A stretch of DNA of 54,477 nt from a bacterium (GCA_030605695.1 JAUWHX010000008.1:1-54477), one strand, 5' to 3'; positions 39,181-48,608 are shown, counted from the first letter of the stretch. Made by a program: numbers and translations. The notes: a model not told the origin generated them from the letters alone.

Positions 39181-40449
39181 ATGATGAAAGTAAAATATTT
39201 AATTCCCATTTTTATTCTTATACCAGTTTTAAGTTTGGCTCAAGGCACAAGATTAGCTATTTGCAGAGTTGTTGCTGGTGTCCCCGTTGATATAGTTACT
39301 CCGGGTGTCGGAAAACAGCAAATCGCTCCTGACGCAGCTTTTGCAGGTGCTTCCGTAGTATTAGGTATAGGTCTATTTGATGATGCATGGAATCAAGTCG
39401 CCCTGGACCATACTTGTCAACTGAACATAGTAAATTCTGAAGCAGTTCCATTCTTGTCGGCAGAAGATATTGCGACACCGGGAGTTCAAGTAACTATTCA
39501 AGTTCCAAGATCGATTGTACTTAATAACCCTACGCCTGGAGTAGGCGCGCTTGAATTCTTCCCTTATAGAGCAACTATTTATTTAGATGCTGGATTAGCC
39601 CCTGATATTACTCAATACCAATTTGTAGTAACAGATATAAGTGACCCTACTGTTTTGCCCGATACTTCTTTCCCTCTTGATTCTGTTATGCCAGAGCCAC
39701 TTACAAAACTTGTATTAGTCCTACCCGGAGAGTCACACTACCCAGGTAAATTCGAGTATTTTCTTACAGGTACTCCCCCTCGTCTGGGACATCCAAGTGA
39801 TCTTTCCGCAGGTTTTCTTTATTCCTTTATTATTTATGGAACTGATAGATTCGGAAATACTTGCCCGGGTATGCCGGCACATGCAGTGTTTCTTGAAAGA
39901 TCTCAAGGTAGATTAGCACCTGAAAGTCCACTCCCTACTGACATCGGTTCACTTGATCAGCCGGGAGCAAACGGTATTTCTATTGCAAAGAGAGTTTTTG
40001 GAGTCCGTTATGCAGGAACAGGACGCGCATTTTTAAGAGTTAACAGTACTACTGCGCTTCCTCCTGGTGTATGGCCGGATGGTGAACGTGAGTTTAGTAT
40101 CTTGGGTGAGCCACCGGATCCAGAGAATATGATAGTAGTAAAACCTAATCCCATTGGTAATGGCCCGAACTCAGGACCGTGTGCAGAAATAGTAATTAAA
40201 AAAGACCCCCGGTATGGAGGAGATATAAGGGCAAAGATATTCAATCAATTTGGTGCACTTGTGCGTGAATTTCAAAATGAAGACATAGAAGGACTATACG
40301 ATGATTCTAAAGGATTTTGGTCAATAACATGGTGCGGTGATAACGATAAAGGTTGTAAAGTATCAAATGGAGTTTATCATTTTTGTGTAGAAATAATACA
40401 GGTTGAAAAAGCAGGTATATGGAGAGCAAAAATAGGAGTAGCATGGTAA
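39181..40449 (+). CDS. Exported protein with FlgD-like C-terminal Ig domain, 422 aa
   Basis: A signal peptide (residues 1-20, YLIPIFILIPVLSLAQG) is followed by beta-rich sequence that I do not recognise (about 21-310). At about 320-415 is an Ig/FlgD-like module: VVKPNPIGNGP, then IFNQFGALVREFQNE, then WSITWCGDNDKGCKVSNGVYHF. Modules of this type end many extracellular proteins in FCB bacteria. It is the first gene of the operon and overlaps the PorV-like gene by 7 bp. The final strand ends VGVAW rather than the ILMK of sorting domains, so it may be a structural module, not a secretion signal. Confidence 0.75.
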   Translation: MMKVKYLIPIFILIPVLSLAQGTRLAICRVVAGVPVDIVTPGVGKQQIAPDAAFAGASVVLGIGLFDDAWNQVALDHTCQLNIVNSEAVPFLSAEDIATPGVQVTIQVPRSIVLNNPTPGVGALEFFPYRATIYLDAGLAPDITQYQFVVTDISDPTVLPDTSFPLDSVMPEPLTKLVLVLPGESHYPGKFEYFLTGTPPRLGHPSDLSAGFLYSFIIYGTDRFGNTCPGMPAHAVFLERSQGRLAPESPLPTDIGSLDQPGANGISIAKRVFGVRYAGTGRAFLRVNSTTALPPGVWPDGEREFSILGEPPDPENMIVVKPNPIGNGPNSGPCAEIVIKKDPRYGGDIRAKIFNQFGALVREFQNEDIEGLYDDSKGFWSITWCGDNDKGCKVSNGVYHFCVEIIQVEKAGIWRAKIGVAW

Positions 40450-41849
40450 AGAAAAACTTTAAATCCAGATATTTCCAAATCCCAAAAATAGTGGCAGTAT
40501 TATCACTCATTGGCGTTTGGAGTTTCCCAGCCTATGGAGTTGGGGATGCCGGTATGTATGGTGAGCTCTTTACTTATTGGGGAGCATCGGCAAGAGACCT
40601 TGGAATGGCAGGTACCTTGACAGGACTTGCGGATGATGCGAGTGCAGGATATTTTAACCCTGCTGGACTTGTTCAGCTAAATACTCAAAAATTAACTTTT
40701 ATGCACTCTATTGTCTTTGCTGGAGGTGGAACATCCGCTGAAGTATTATCTTATTCACGACCAGCTTCAGGAACATCAGGATTTGGGGCTACCTTCATTC
40801 ACCTCTTTACCCCGGGTATACAGCTTGCATACAATGATAGAGTAAGAGGTGGATACAAATATACTAATCGAGAGGTCGGAGGATTATTTACTTATTCCAC
40901 GAGGTTGATGGGACCTGTATTGGCAGGGGCTAATGCTAAAATCTTCTACCATCAGCTCTACAACTACTCAGGAATGGGATTCGGGTTAGACCTTGGACTC
41001 TTTTTCTTCCCTGCCGAAGTGTTTTCCTTCGGAGTAAATGTCCAAAATGTTGTAAAACCAGCTGTTAAATTTGTAGATGAAACTTCCTCATTCCCAACTG
41101 TTTTACGTACTGGTGCATCAATTAGACCTTTTGGAGAAAAACTTGCAGTTACAGTTGATATGATTTGGTCAGAGTACAGATCACCCAGTTTTGGGGCTGG
41201 AATAGAATATAAACCCTTCCAGATGTTTCATATGAGGGGAGGAGCTAATCAATCATTTGCAGGCTTGGGATTCGGATTGTGGAAAGACCAGTCCAGATAT
41301 GAGGTGCAACTGGATTATGCATTTCTAATTCCTTTTGCTACTGGTAGTATGTATGGATTTGGACATAATTTCTCGCTCTCCTTGATGTTTGGAGGATTCA
41401 GGGCAAAAGCTTCGTGTCCTTCTATTGCTTTCTCTCCTACTTCCGGAACAGAAGGTAAGAATATTGCTTGGCTTTACTTTGATGTTAAACCAAGAACCAA
41501 AGTTAAGAAATGGCAGGTACTCGTTAAAGATGAAGCCGGTACCGTTGTTAGAAAGATTGGTGCCTGGGGAGAACCTCCTTACAGAGTATCTTGGGATGGC
41601 AAAGATGACAATGCTATATTGGTTCCTGATGGAAGATATTACTATAGCCTCAAAGTAGTTGAAACGAGTGGAAGAAGTTGGGATTATGAGGGATACTTCT
41701 CTTCATTGTATACAGTGGGACCTCCAGGTACAATCATTGTGAAACCTAAAGGAGAAACTCCCAAATATCTCCTTGAAGAACGTAGGCAACCCAAAGAAAC
41801 TCAAAAAGGTGAAAAACGCCGAAAAGGGCGAAAAAGAAAGAAAAGGTAA
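40443..41849 (+). CDS. PorV/UPF0164-like outer-membrane beta-barrel with FlgD-like tail, 468 aa
   Basis: After a signal peptide, GASARDLGMAGTLTGLADDASAGYFNPAGL is split across residues 44-74. It is the hallmark of the PorV/UPF0164 barrel family, which in type IX secretion carries cargo at the outer membrane. Barrel strands continue to about residue 320. A FlgD-like Ig segment follows (WQVLVKDEAGTVVRKIGAW, SWDGKDDNAILVPDGRYYY), then a basic tail. ATG 40443 with AGGAGT is preferred over an in-frame ATG at 40419. Its presence fits the three Por-type sorting domains in the window. Confidence 0.82.
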   Translation: MVKKNFKSRYFQIPKIVAVLSLIGVWSFPAYGVGDAGMYGELFTYWGASARDLGMAGTLTGLADDASAGYFNPAGLVQLNTQKLTFMHSIVFAGGGTSAEVLSYSRPASGTSGFGATFIHLFTPGIQLAYNDRVRGGYKYTNREVGGLFTYSTRLMGPVLAGANAKIFYHQLYNYSGMGFGLDLGLFFFPAEVFSFGVNVQNVVKPAVKFVDETSSFPTVLRTGASIRPFGEKLAVTVDMIWSEYRSPSFGAGIEYKPFQMFHMRGGANQSFAGLGFGLWKDQSRYEVQLDYAFLIPFATGSMYGFGHNFSLSLMFGGFRAKASCPSIAFSPTSGTEGKNIAWLYFDVKPRTKVKKWQVLVKDEAGTVVRKIGAWGEPPYRVSWDGKDDNAILVPDGRYYYSLKVVETSGRSWDYEGYFSSLYTVGPPGTIIVKPKGETPKYLLEERRQPKETQKGEKRRKGRKRKKR

Positions 41850-44318
41850 ATGTATACCTTCCTTGCGTGTTTCCTTAGCTTAACTGTCGTTAAGTCTCCT
41901 ACAGACAGCTTTCAGGTTATAGAGGCTTTATTCGCTCGTGAGCAATACGAGGAAGCTCTCGGAGGATATAAGGGCCTTATAAAATTTGAAGATACTGCTC
42001 CGGAAGCTCTTTATCGTATGGGTGAATGCTATTATAACCTTGAGCAATACGAGGAAGCTATTCTTGTTTTTAAGCACTTGCGCGAAACATATACAGAATC
42101 CTATCTTTGCCCAGAAGCTATTTATTCTATCGGTATTTGCTGGCTTGTCCTCGGAGATACTAAATCAGCCAGCCACTACTTAATAGATGAAATAGATGAA
42201 TTCCCAGGCTATATAGACGAGAAACGTATCCTCTCAGGAAAAGGCATTGCCCTCTATGCCGAAGGGAAGTATAGAGATGCGCTTATACACTTGGAACGTT
42301 TGCACACTAAGGAAGGATTATATTATAGAGGGAAATGTTATGCAAAACTCGGAGACCCCTTACGAGCTATTGGAATTTATAAACAATTAATAAAAAAATA
42401 CCCTAAAACAAAAATTGCTGAGTATGCTGCCTTCAAAATGGGAGATGCTTTATTTGAGAATAAAGATTATCCCGGTGCTGCTGAAAAATACCAATCTTTT
42501 ATGGACCATTACCCTTGGACAGAACTTAAAGATTATGCAAGATATAAACTTGGTTGCTGTTATCTGGACCAGGGACAGTATGAAAAAGCTATCCAACTTT
42601 TCTTATATGAGATAAAAGCTCCTGACCCCTGGCTCTGTGCTCATTCATGGTATCAGCTCGGCATCTCACGAATGAAGCTTAATAGACTTGAAGATGCTAT
42701 CAAATGTTACCAACGCACAAAAGCTGATTACCCGGATATGAGAGTAGCTGCCCTTTCTCATATAAAATATGGACAATCGTATATCCAGCGTGGAGATACT
42801 ACCGGAGCCCAGCTCTCTTTCCAACAAGTATCTTCAGTTTATCCCACGGGAAATTTTGCAGGACTTGGAGATTTCTTGACTGGCACTGCTTTCTATATCC
42901 AAGGGAGATTTGTTGAGGCAGTTGAATATTACCATAAAATTATAAGACTTCATCCAGCATCAGAAGCTCTTCTCCCTGCATATGCAATGATGCTTTATTG
43001 CTACCTCCAGTTGGGGAGTTTTGAGGAAGGTGCGTCGGTCGGAAGCTCTCTTTATAAAATAATTAGGCATGAGGACCCAAAAGAACCTTGGGTTGGTCGT
43101 GCAAAATTATACTTGGGAGAGCTTTACTACTACCTTGATAGATACCCAAAGGCAATAGACTTTTATGAAGAAGTTATAAAGGATTTCTTGATTCCTGAAG
43201 TAAAAGCTCCTGCCTTTATTGGAAAAGGGTGGTGCATGGTTGAGCAGGGGAATACTGAAGAGGGGCATGATATACTAAAAGATGCTTATCAAAGATGGTC
43301 CACTACAGATACTAGCTGGGCAGTATCTTCTCTTTATGGATGGGGTGTTGCTTCATTTAATGGTGGTGACTTCGAAGATGCTTATAATACTTTCTTGTTC
43401 GGGGTCGGAGACCTCTATCCTGAATGTGAGGTAGCAGGAAATGCTTACTATCATGGAGGGAAAGCGATTGCTGCTCTTGGAAAATATGGAACTGCCATTG
43501 AATACTGGCAAAAAGTGCTTGATGAATATCCTACTTGTAAAGTTGCATCTAATGCCGCTTTTGACTTAGGCCGTGTTTATTTCATGGCAGGACAATATGA
43601 TGAGGCAATTAACTCCTACGAGATAATACTTGAGGACTATCCCAAATCTGATATTGTCAGGGAAGCCCAATTCCAGATGGGGGCTACTTACTATAGCGCA
43701 CAGGAATATGAAGATGCAGTACGAGAATTCCAAAAATTTATTGATTTGTATCCGGGGGACCCTTTAAGGGATCAGGCTCGTACTCAAATACAGACTGTCC
43801 TTTATATATGGGGACAGCAAGACAGGGAAGTTTTGATGGAACTTATCGAGAAATATCCCGGTTCTGAGTTTGCTGCTGAGGCTCAGTGGCAAATTGCTGC
43901 AGAAATTTATAATGATGAAGAATACGAAGAAGCTATTAAGGAGTTCCAGAAACTCGTAGTCAACTTCCCCGAATCGCCTAAAACAGCAGAGGCTCAATAT
44001 TTTATAATATCAGCTTATGGAATATTAGAAAAATATGATAAGAGAATAGAAGAATGCAAAAGATTTTTAAATTATTTCCCCAATGATGCAAAAGTTCCAG
44101 ATGTATACTTCCAGATGGGAGCTACCTACTTTAATATAGGAAGATATGTTGATGCTATTGGTGCCTTTGAGGTAATCATTGATAAGTACAAGGATTATGA
44201 AAAATATAACAGGGCAGGTTATTACCTCGGCATCTCCTATAAAAATCTCGGCGAGAAGAAAAAGTCAGAAAGGTTGCTTGAGAAATTTGGAGAAGAAACT
44301 AAAGAAGTAGAAGAGTAA
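41850..44318 (+). CDS. Exported tetratricopeptide-repeat protein, 822 aa
   Basis: A hydrophobic start (MYTFLACFLSLTVV) suggests export. The rest is about twenty TPR-like repeats of the YbgF/BamD type (EALYRMGECYYNLEQYEEAI; AAFDLGRVYFMAGQYDEAI; VYFQMGATYFNIGRYVDAI). The ATG directly follows the PorV-like stop codon with no gap, so translation is coupled. Periplasmic TPR proteins next to Tol/Exb genes typically scaffold envelope complexes. It probably links the barrel to the ExbBD motor encoded downstream. Confidence 0.85.
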   Translation: MYTFLACFLSLTVVKSPTDSFQVIEALFAREQYEEALGGYKGLIKFEDTAPEALYRMGECYYNLEQYEEAILVFKHLRETYTESYLCPEAIYSIGICWLVLGDTKSASHYLIDEIDEFPGYIDEKRILSGKGIALYAEGKYRDALIHLERLHTKEGLYYRGKCYAKLGDPLRAIGIYKQLIKKYPKTKIAEYAAFKMGDALFENKDYPGAAEKYQSFMDHYPWTELKDYARYKLGCCYLDQGQYEKAIQLFLYEIKAPDPWLCAHSWYQLGISRMKLNRLEDAIKCYQRTKADYPDMRVAALSHIKYGQSYIQRGDTTGAQLSFQQVSSVYPTGNFAGLGDFLTGTAFYIQGRFVEAVEYYHKIIRLHPASEALLPAYAMMLYCYLQLGSFEEGASVGSSLYKIIRHEDPKEPWVGRAKLYLGELYYYLDRYPKAIDFYEEVIKDFLIPEVKAPAFIGKGWCMVEQGNTEEGHDILKDAYQRWSTTDTSWAVSSLYGWGVASFNGGDFEDAYNTFLFGVGDLYPECEVAGNAYYHGGKAIAALGKYGTAIEYWQKVLDEYPTCKVASNAAFDLGRVYFMAGQYDEAINSYEIILEDYPKSDIVREAQFQMGATYYSAQEYEDAVREFQKFIDLYPGDPLRDQARTQIQTVLYIWGQQDREVLMELIEKYPGSEFAAEAQWQIAAEIYNDEEYEEAIKEFQKLVVNFPESPKTAEAQYFIISAYGILEKYDKRIEECKRFLNYFPNDAKVPDVYFQMGATYFNIGRYVDAIGAFEVIIDKYKDYEKYNRAGYYLGISYKNLGEKKKSERLLEKFGEETKEVEE

Positions 44319-44326
44319 TTTTTTTC

Positions 44327-44357
44327 TTGACAAGTCTTGAATTTCACTCAATATAAA
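44327..44357 (+). promoter_or_regulatory. Internal promoter before the ExbB genes
   Basis: TTGACA (44327-44332) and TATAAA (44352-44357), with a longish 19-bp spacer. A T-run sits just upstream (44319-44325). A strong AGGAGG site precedes ATG 44402. Confidence 0.5.
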
Positions 44358-44401
44358 TTAAGGTGTTTTAGAAAAAGAGTTGTTCTGAAAAGGAGGAAAA
44401 G

Positions 44402-45061
44402 ATGGTAATTGGTATTCCTTTGTGGAAACTTATATTTAATCCGTTTATCTTCATTATTGAAGTGGTGCTTGTGGTCGCTATCTTTGTCATAGTTGAAAGA
44501 TGGAAAAGCTTAAGGAAGATAAAATTTGATACCAAAAAGTTTACGCAAGATATAAGAAACTCTCTTAAAAGGGGAGGGACTAAAAGAGCTATGGAAATAT
44601 GTGAGTCTGAAGACCATCCTCTCGCTAATGTGCTTATGGAAGGGCTTCGAAATGCCTCGCTCGGAAGAGAAGATGTATATGATGCTCTTGATGAAGCACT
44701 TATGAGAGAAAGAGGGATACTTGAAAAGAGAGTTGGGATGCTTACTGTAATCGCATTTATTGCTCCTCTTCTCGGGCTGTTTGGAACAGTTGTTGGAATT
44801 ATTCAAGCATTTAGTGCTATGGCTGTTGCCGGAGGAGCTGACCCTACTGCAATGTTATCAGGAATTGCTGTTGCCCTCCTTACTACTGCATTTGGGATTA
44901 TCGTTGCTGTCCCTGCTGCTATCACTTACGGAATGTTCTCTGGAAAAGTAGATGCAATTTCAGCAGAAATTGAGATTGGCTCAAAAAACCTCGTTATTGC
45001 ACTCTCGGAACATGTATGGAGGAGATCAGGAAAATCAAGAATTAAGAAGTCTGACGAGTAG
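44402..45061 (+). CDS. exbB: MotA/TolQ/ExbB proton-channel protein, 219 aa
   Basis: Three membrane helices are visible: about 9-30, and the pair about 115-150 and 155-185. The family core VIAFIAPLLGLFGTVVGIIQAFSAMA and IAVALLTTAFGIIVAVPAAITYGMF carries the conserved threonines of the channel. It is the pentameric stator partner of ExbD and converts proton flow into work on TonB or Tol-type proteins. The next gene encodes a second ExbB with an extra domain. Confidence 0.93.
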   Translation: MVIGIPLWKLIFNPFIFIIEVVLVVAIFVIVERWKSLRKIKFDTKKFTQDIRNSLKRGGTKRAMEICESEDHPLANVLMEGLRNASLGREDVYDALDEALMRERGILEKRVGMLTVIAFIAPLLGLFGTVVGIIQAFSAMAVAGGADPTAMLSGIAVALLTTAFGIIVAVPAAITYGMFSGKVDAISAEIEIGSKNLVIALSEHVWRRSGKSRIKKSDE

Positions 45062-45077
45062 TCAAAAAGAATAAAAT

Positions 45078-46172
45078 ATGATAGCTGGTATTCCTATTTT
45101 AAAGTTGATATTTAGCCCGTGGATTCTTGTCCTCATTGCTGTTTCAATTGTCTCACTGGGTACTATACTTGACAGACTTATATATTTTGGAAAACTTAAA
45201 TTGGATACCCCACGATTCCTCCGTCAATTGAAGGAGTTTATTAAGGGAAAACAACTCAAAAGAGCTACGGAACTATGTGAGTCAATTGACCATCCTATTT
45301 CCCGACTTGCAAAAGATATGATTGAGTCAGCTAATCTTCCAAGAGCTCAAATCTTCTCATCAATTGAAAGAGCAAGGGCAAGAGAACTGCAAGTAATCTC
45401 ATCTCATGTGGGAGTTCTTAGTGTAGTCTCTTTCATTGGTCCTTTACTTGGACTATTGGGAACAGTTGTGGGTATTGTCCAGGCTTTTGCAGCTCTTGCT
45501 GAAACTGGAGGAGGAAGTCCTACTGCAATGATGGCTGGTATAGCGGTAGCTTTAGTAACTACTGCGTGTGGAATTGCTGTTGCTGTCCCTGCTGCTATTG
45601 CTTATGGGATATTTTCCGGCAAAGTAGATGCAATAGATCATCAAATGGAAATGGTTGGCAGTTCAATCATTCGGGTGCTTTCTGAACGGAAATTGATAGA
45701 TACATCTGTGAGCCAGAAAATAAGAAAAAAACGAGAAGCCCCGGAGAAAGCTAATCCTTCGGAAGCCTCAGAGGCACTTACTCCGGGAATAAATATGGCT
45801 TTGCTTCTTATTTGTTTCTTTATGCTTTTTGTTCCTAATATGTATCAATCAAACTTCACAGTCTCTACTCCTGCTCTCTCAAAATCTAAACAAAAACAAG
45901 ATGAGCAGAAGAAAAAAACAGAACTTAAACTCAACATATATATGGCAGCAGACGGCTCTGTTTTTATAAACAATCAACTTATGCCTCCTGATGTTGCGGT
46001 ACAAGATGAACTTATGCGTCAACTTTTACTGAGAAGTTTAAAACGACTTTGTATTATATCAGCAGATGAAACACTTTTTCACTGGCAGATAGTTGATTTG
46101 ATGGACCGTGCAACTGTTTGTGGAGCCGAGAAAGTTCTCTTGCTTAAACGTAGTAGGAGTAAAAAGGGATGA
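45078..46172 (+). CDS. ExbB-ExbD fusion protein, 364 aa
   Basis: Residues 1-205 are a full ExbB/TolQ unit (VVSFIGPLLGLLGTVVGIVQ; GIAVALVTTACGIAVAVPAA). After a charged linker the sequence becomes ExbD-like: a single membrane helix TPGINMALLLICFFML (235-250), then a periplasmic ExbD fold (ELKLNIYMAADGSVFINNQL; RLCIISADETLFHWQIVDLM; GAEKVLLL). In ExbD/TolR the helix reads TPxxDV, and the Asp carries protons. Here the aligned residue is N239. The stand-alone ExbD encoded next keeps its Asp (D15). The fused subunit may thus be structural or regulatory. The stop overlaps the exbD start (ATGA). Confidence 0.88.
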   Translation: MIAGIPILKLIFSPWILVLIAVSIVSLGTILDRLIYFGKLKLDTPRFLRQLKEFIKGKQLKRATELCESIDHPISRLAKDMIESANLPRAQIFSSIERARARELQVISSHVGVLSVVSFIGPLLGLLGTVVGIVQAFAALAETGGGSPTAMMAGIAVALVTTACGIAVAVPAAIAYGIFSGKVDAIDHQMEMVGSSIIRVLSERKLIDTSVSQKIRKKREAPEKANPSEASEALTPGINMALLLICFFMLFVPNMYQSNFTVSTPALSKSKQKQDEQKKKTELKLNIYMAADGSVFINNQLMPPDVAVQDELMRQLLLRSLKRLCIISADETLFHWQIVDLMDRATVCGAEKVLLLKRSRSKKG

Positions 46173-46564
46173 AAACACATAAAGCTACTATGAATGTATC
46201 GCCACTTTGCGATGTTTGTTTTACTGTTCTTGTAACTCTGATGGTTACTGTCCCGATAATGGCGATTTCAGGAAAATTTAAGGTAGATCTCCCAGCGGCT
46301 CACACAAAGGAAATGCGAGACGAGGGAGCTTTGAATGTCAGTATTAAGCCAGAAGGTGATTCATTGCTTGTCGCGATTGGTGATAAAGATGCTCCTTTTG
46401 AAGAAGCACTTGATATGCTTGAAGAAGAGATAAAGAATGACCCAGGGAGAATGATTCTCATAAGGGCAGATAAGTTTATTCTCCATGGAATGGTTCTTGA
46501 TTTGTTAAGATTTGCAAAACTTAAAGGTGCCGAAAGGATAGCTATCGCTACAGTAGGAAAATAA
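46169..46564 (+). CDS. exbD: ExbD/TolR biopolymer transport protein, 131 aa
   Basis: A short cytosolic tail, then a membrane helix beginning NVSPLCDVCFTVLVTLMV with the essential Asp at D15, then KVDLPAAHT and the periplasmic domain with GRMILIRADKFILHGMVLDL. It forms the proton-conducting pair inside the ExbB ring and here has two candidate ExbB partners. It is translationally coupled to the fusion gene and lies 5 bp ahead of tonB. Confidence 0.93.
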   Translation: MKTHKATMNVSPLCDVCFTVLVTLMVTVPIMAISGKFKVDLPAAHTKEMRDEGALNVSIKPEGDSLLVAIGDKDAPFEEALDMLEEEIKNDPGRMILIRADKFILHGMVLDLLRFAKLKGAERIAIATVGK

Positions 46565-46569
46565 AAGAA

Positions 46570-47535
46570 ATGGATAAAAGATATACTATATGTCTTTCAA
46601 TTGCTTTTCTTGTTCATGCATTAATAGTTTTCTTCTTCCAGTTTCAGAAAATGATGGAGCAAAGAGCAGCGGAAAGAAGATTTATTGGAGTAGAATTTAG
46701 GGAAGAGGAAGAGAAGAAAAAAGAAAAGAAAAAAGAGATCAAAAAAGAGAAGAAACTTCTTACTCCAAAAACTCCGACTGTATCACTTAAAGATAAATTT
46801 AAATACAGGGATAAAAGTAAAATATCAGAAGATGACTTAAAAAAACTTGCACAAATTGCTGCCCCACTGAAAATAGCTGCGCCGAATAAGGTGATAGACA
46901 TTGACAAAATGCTTGAAATGCACAAGAGCCAAATTAATATAGATATGGGCGACTTTGAGAAACTTGATTTGGGTAATGCGATTGGTGACTTGGATGTTAT
47001 TACATTAGGTAAAGGAATGTCAACCGAGGATATATTAAGACAAGATGTAGTTGAGCTCCCGGCATCCGCACTTAGTGGCCAATTAGGTCTATTCACTACA
47101 ATGGGTGCAGGTATATCAGGAGAAGGTGGGGGGATAGAACTTGATAGAGCAGATGGAAGTTCCCTTGTAGAAAGCAAAGAAGTTTTTAAAAAATCAGTCA
47201 AAAAGGCTGATAAAGAAACAAGAGTTGCAAAGGCAGAGGGACCGCAAACTGTAGTTGAAATAACAGGTGCACTTGCAGACCGTCAACAGATTAAAGGTCC
47301 ACTTCCTCCTTTTCCAGATTGGGCTTTACAAAGAGGAATATCTGGTTATCTAAGAATTAAAGTGACAGTAGATGCAAGTGGGAAAATATCAGGAGCTGTG
47401 ATTCCACTTGCCACAACTGGGTATCCGAATTGGGATAGTGCAGTAATATCTTGGGTTAAAAAACACTGGAAATGGAAAGCAGTTCCAGGACTTAGTTCAC
47501 CAGGATGTATTGGCTTCCAGTTTATAATTGGTTAA
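46570..47535 (+). CDS. TonB-like energy-transducing protein, 321 aa
   Basis: One N-terminal membrane helix (about 6-22, ICLSIAFLVHALIVFFF), a long Lys/Glu-rich linker (45-75) and a further extended segment to about 230. The C-terminal TonB domain follows, with PLPPFPDWALQRGISGYLRIKVTVDASGKI and AVISWVKKHWKWKAVPG. TonB passes ExbBD energy to outer-membrane proteins. The linker is charged rather than proline-rich. The context (PorV-like barrel, TPR, OmpA-like) suggests it serves this operon's own complex rather than iron uptake; that is inference. Confidence 0.86.
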   Translation: MDKRYTICLSIAFLVHALIVFFFQFQKMMEQRAAERRFIGVEFREEEEKKKEKKKEIKKEKKLLTPKTPTVSLKDKFKYRDKSKISEDDLKKLAQIAAPLKIAAPNKVIDIDKMLEMHKSQINIDMGDFEKLDLGNAIGDLDVITLGKGMSTEDILRQDVVELPASALSGQLGLFTTMGAGISGEGGGIELDRADGSSLVESKEVFKKSVKKADKETRVAKAEGPQTVVEITGALADRQQIKGPLPPFPDWALQRGISGYLRIKVTVDASGKISGAVIPLATTGYPNWDSAVISWVKKHWKWKAVPGLSSPGCIGFQFIIG

Positions 47536-47577
47536 ATTACCCCAACTTTTAGATAGATGAATAAAAAGGAGAAAACG

Positions 47578-48489
47578 ATGGTACTACAAAAAATAAAAAA
47601 AACTATGATTTGGGCTTTTGGGTTAATTTTTGTTCTTGTATTTAGTGCTCCTGTCTTCTCTCAGGAAGAAGGGGCAGAAGAAGATAAATTGGGAGGAGGA
47701 GATGTTGAAATAAAAGGAAAATTCAAGGGCAAAATTGATGAAAAAAAGCCTATGATTAAGTTGTATTTTGACCCATTTGAAGCCCTTGCTGCTTACATTA
47801 AAAGAGGAGAATACATTTATGATAAACAACTGGGATTGAACTCAGACCTCGCATCTACACTATATCCAATTCTTGCGTCAGAACAAGTTATAAAACCTTG
47901 GCTTCACGGAATTGTGAAAAAGGAAATTTCCTTGTTTAATCCGATATATGGAAGCGATGTGAATGAGTGGACGTTATTTATAAGAGATGAAAAAGGCAGT
48001 CTCTTTAAAAAATGGGAAGGCAAAGGGGCTCCTCCTCGAAATATCTCCTGGAATGGAAGAGGAAAAGATGAATCAATGATGAACCCGGGAATTACTTACA
48101 TTTATTCTGCAGAAGCAAAAGATGCACTTGGAAATGTATCTAAGGTTATTGGTCGTAAACTTATAGTGAAAGGTATTTTATATAAAGAAATGGGTGAATG
48201 GATAATTGCATTAAGAGGAGATAGGGTGTGGACATCAGGAACTTCCAAATCAATAACTGAAGACGGATTTGAGCTACTACGAGAAGCAGCGGATATTGCA
48301 AAACAGCTTTTTACAAGAAAACTTACTGTTGAAGTTTATGCAAGAAATGAGTCATTGTCTAGAAACCAGGGGCAAATCATTATGAACTATCTTCTTAATA
48401 ACATGGTTATACCCTCATATTCAATTACTCATGTCTCAGGATTTGTTGACGAAGTATATAAAAGTTCTTACATCAAAATTATACTTTAA
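47578..48489 (+). CDS. Exported FlgD/OmpA-like envelope protein, 303 aa
   Basis: A signal peptide (about 1-25, IWAFGLIFVLVFSAPVFS) is followed by an unrecognised region (to about 120) and a FlgD-like Ig module (WTLFIRDEKGSLFKKWEGKG, ISWNGRGKDESMMNPGITYIY, about 135-180). The final 90 residues (ITEDGFELLREAADIAKQL; KLTVEVYARNESLSRNQGQI) have the arrangement of an OmpA-type peptidoglycan-binding domain, though divergent. ATG 47578 has AAGGAG at the right distance and is preferred to the ATG at 47557. It is the last gene of the operon, followed by a tRNA gene. Confidence 0.75.
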   Translation: MVLQKIKKTMIWAFGLIFVLVFSAPVFSQEEGAEEDKLGGGDVEIKGKFKGKIDEKKPMIKLYFDPFEALAAYIKRGEYIYDKQLGLNSDLASTLYPILASEQVIKPWLHGIVKKEISLFNPIYGSDVNEWTLFIRDEKGSLFKKWEGKGAPPRNISWNGRGKDESMMNPGITYIYSAEAKDALGNVSKVIGRKLIVKGILYKEMGEWIIALRGDRVWTSGTSKSITEDGFELLREAADIAKQLFTRKLTVEVYARNESLSRNQGQIIMNYLLNNMVIPSYSITHVSGFVDEVYKSSYIKIIL

Positions 48490-48496
48490 TCATGCG

Positions 48497-48569
48497 GGGG
48501 GCGTAGCTCAGTTGGGAGAGCGTCTCGTTCGCAACGAGAAGGTCGACGGTTCAATTCCGTTCGCCTCCA
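48497..48569 (+). tRNA. tRNA-Ala (anticodon CGC)
   Basis: All four stems form. The acceptor GGGGGCG pairs with CGCCTCC and includes G3-U70, the alanine identity pair. The D arm is GCTC...GAGC, and the anticodon stem TCTCG/CGAGA holds loop TTCGCAA. The T arm is GACGG-TTCAATT-CCGTT. The discriminator is A, and CCA is not encoded. The anticodon CGC reads GCG. Confidence 0.96.
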
Positions 48570-48579
48570 AAAATGACTC

Positions 48580-48608
48580 TGTTATTCTGAACGGAGTGAA
48601 GAATCTCG
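48580..48608. repeat. TTATTCTGAACGGAGTGAAGAATCTCG-type dispersed repeat after the tRNA
   Basis: It resembles the ATTCTGAGCGAAGCGAAGAAT repeat known from many unrelated bacterial genomes; ATTCT and AGAAT form its arms. It lies 11 bp beyond the tRNA and could serve as its 3' processing or termination site. Confidence 0.6.
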
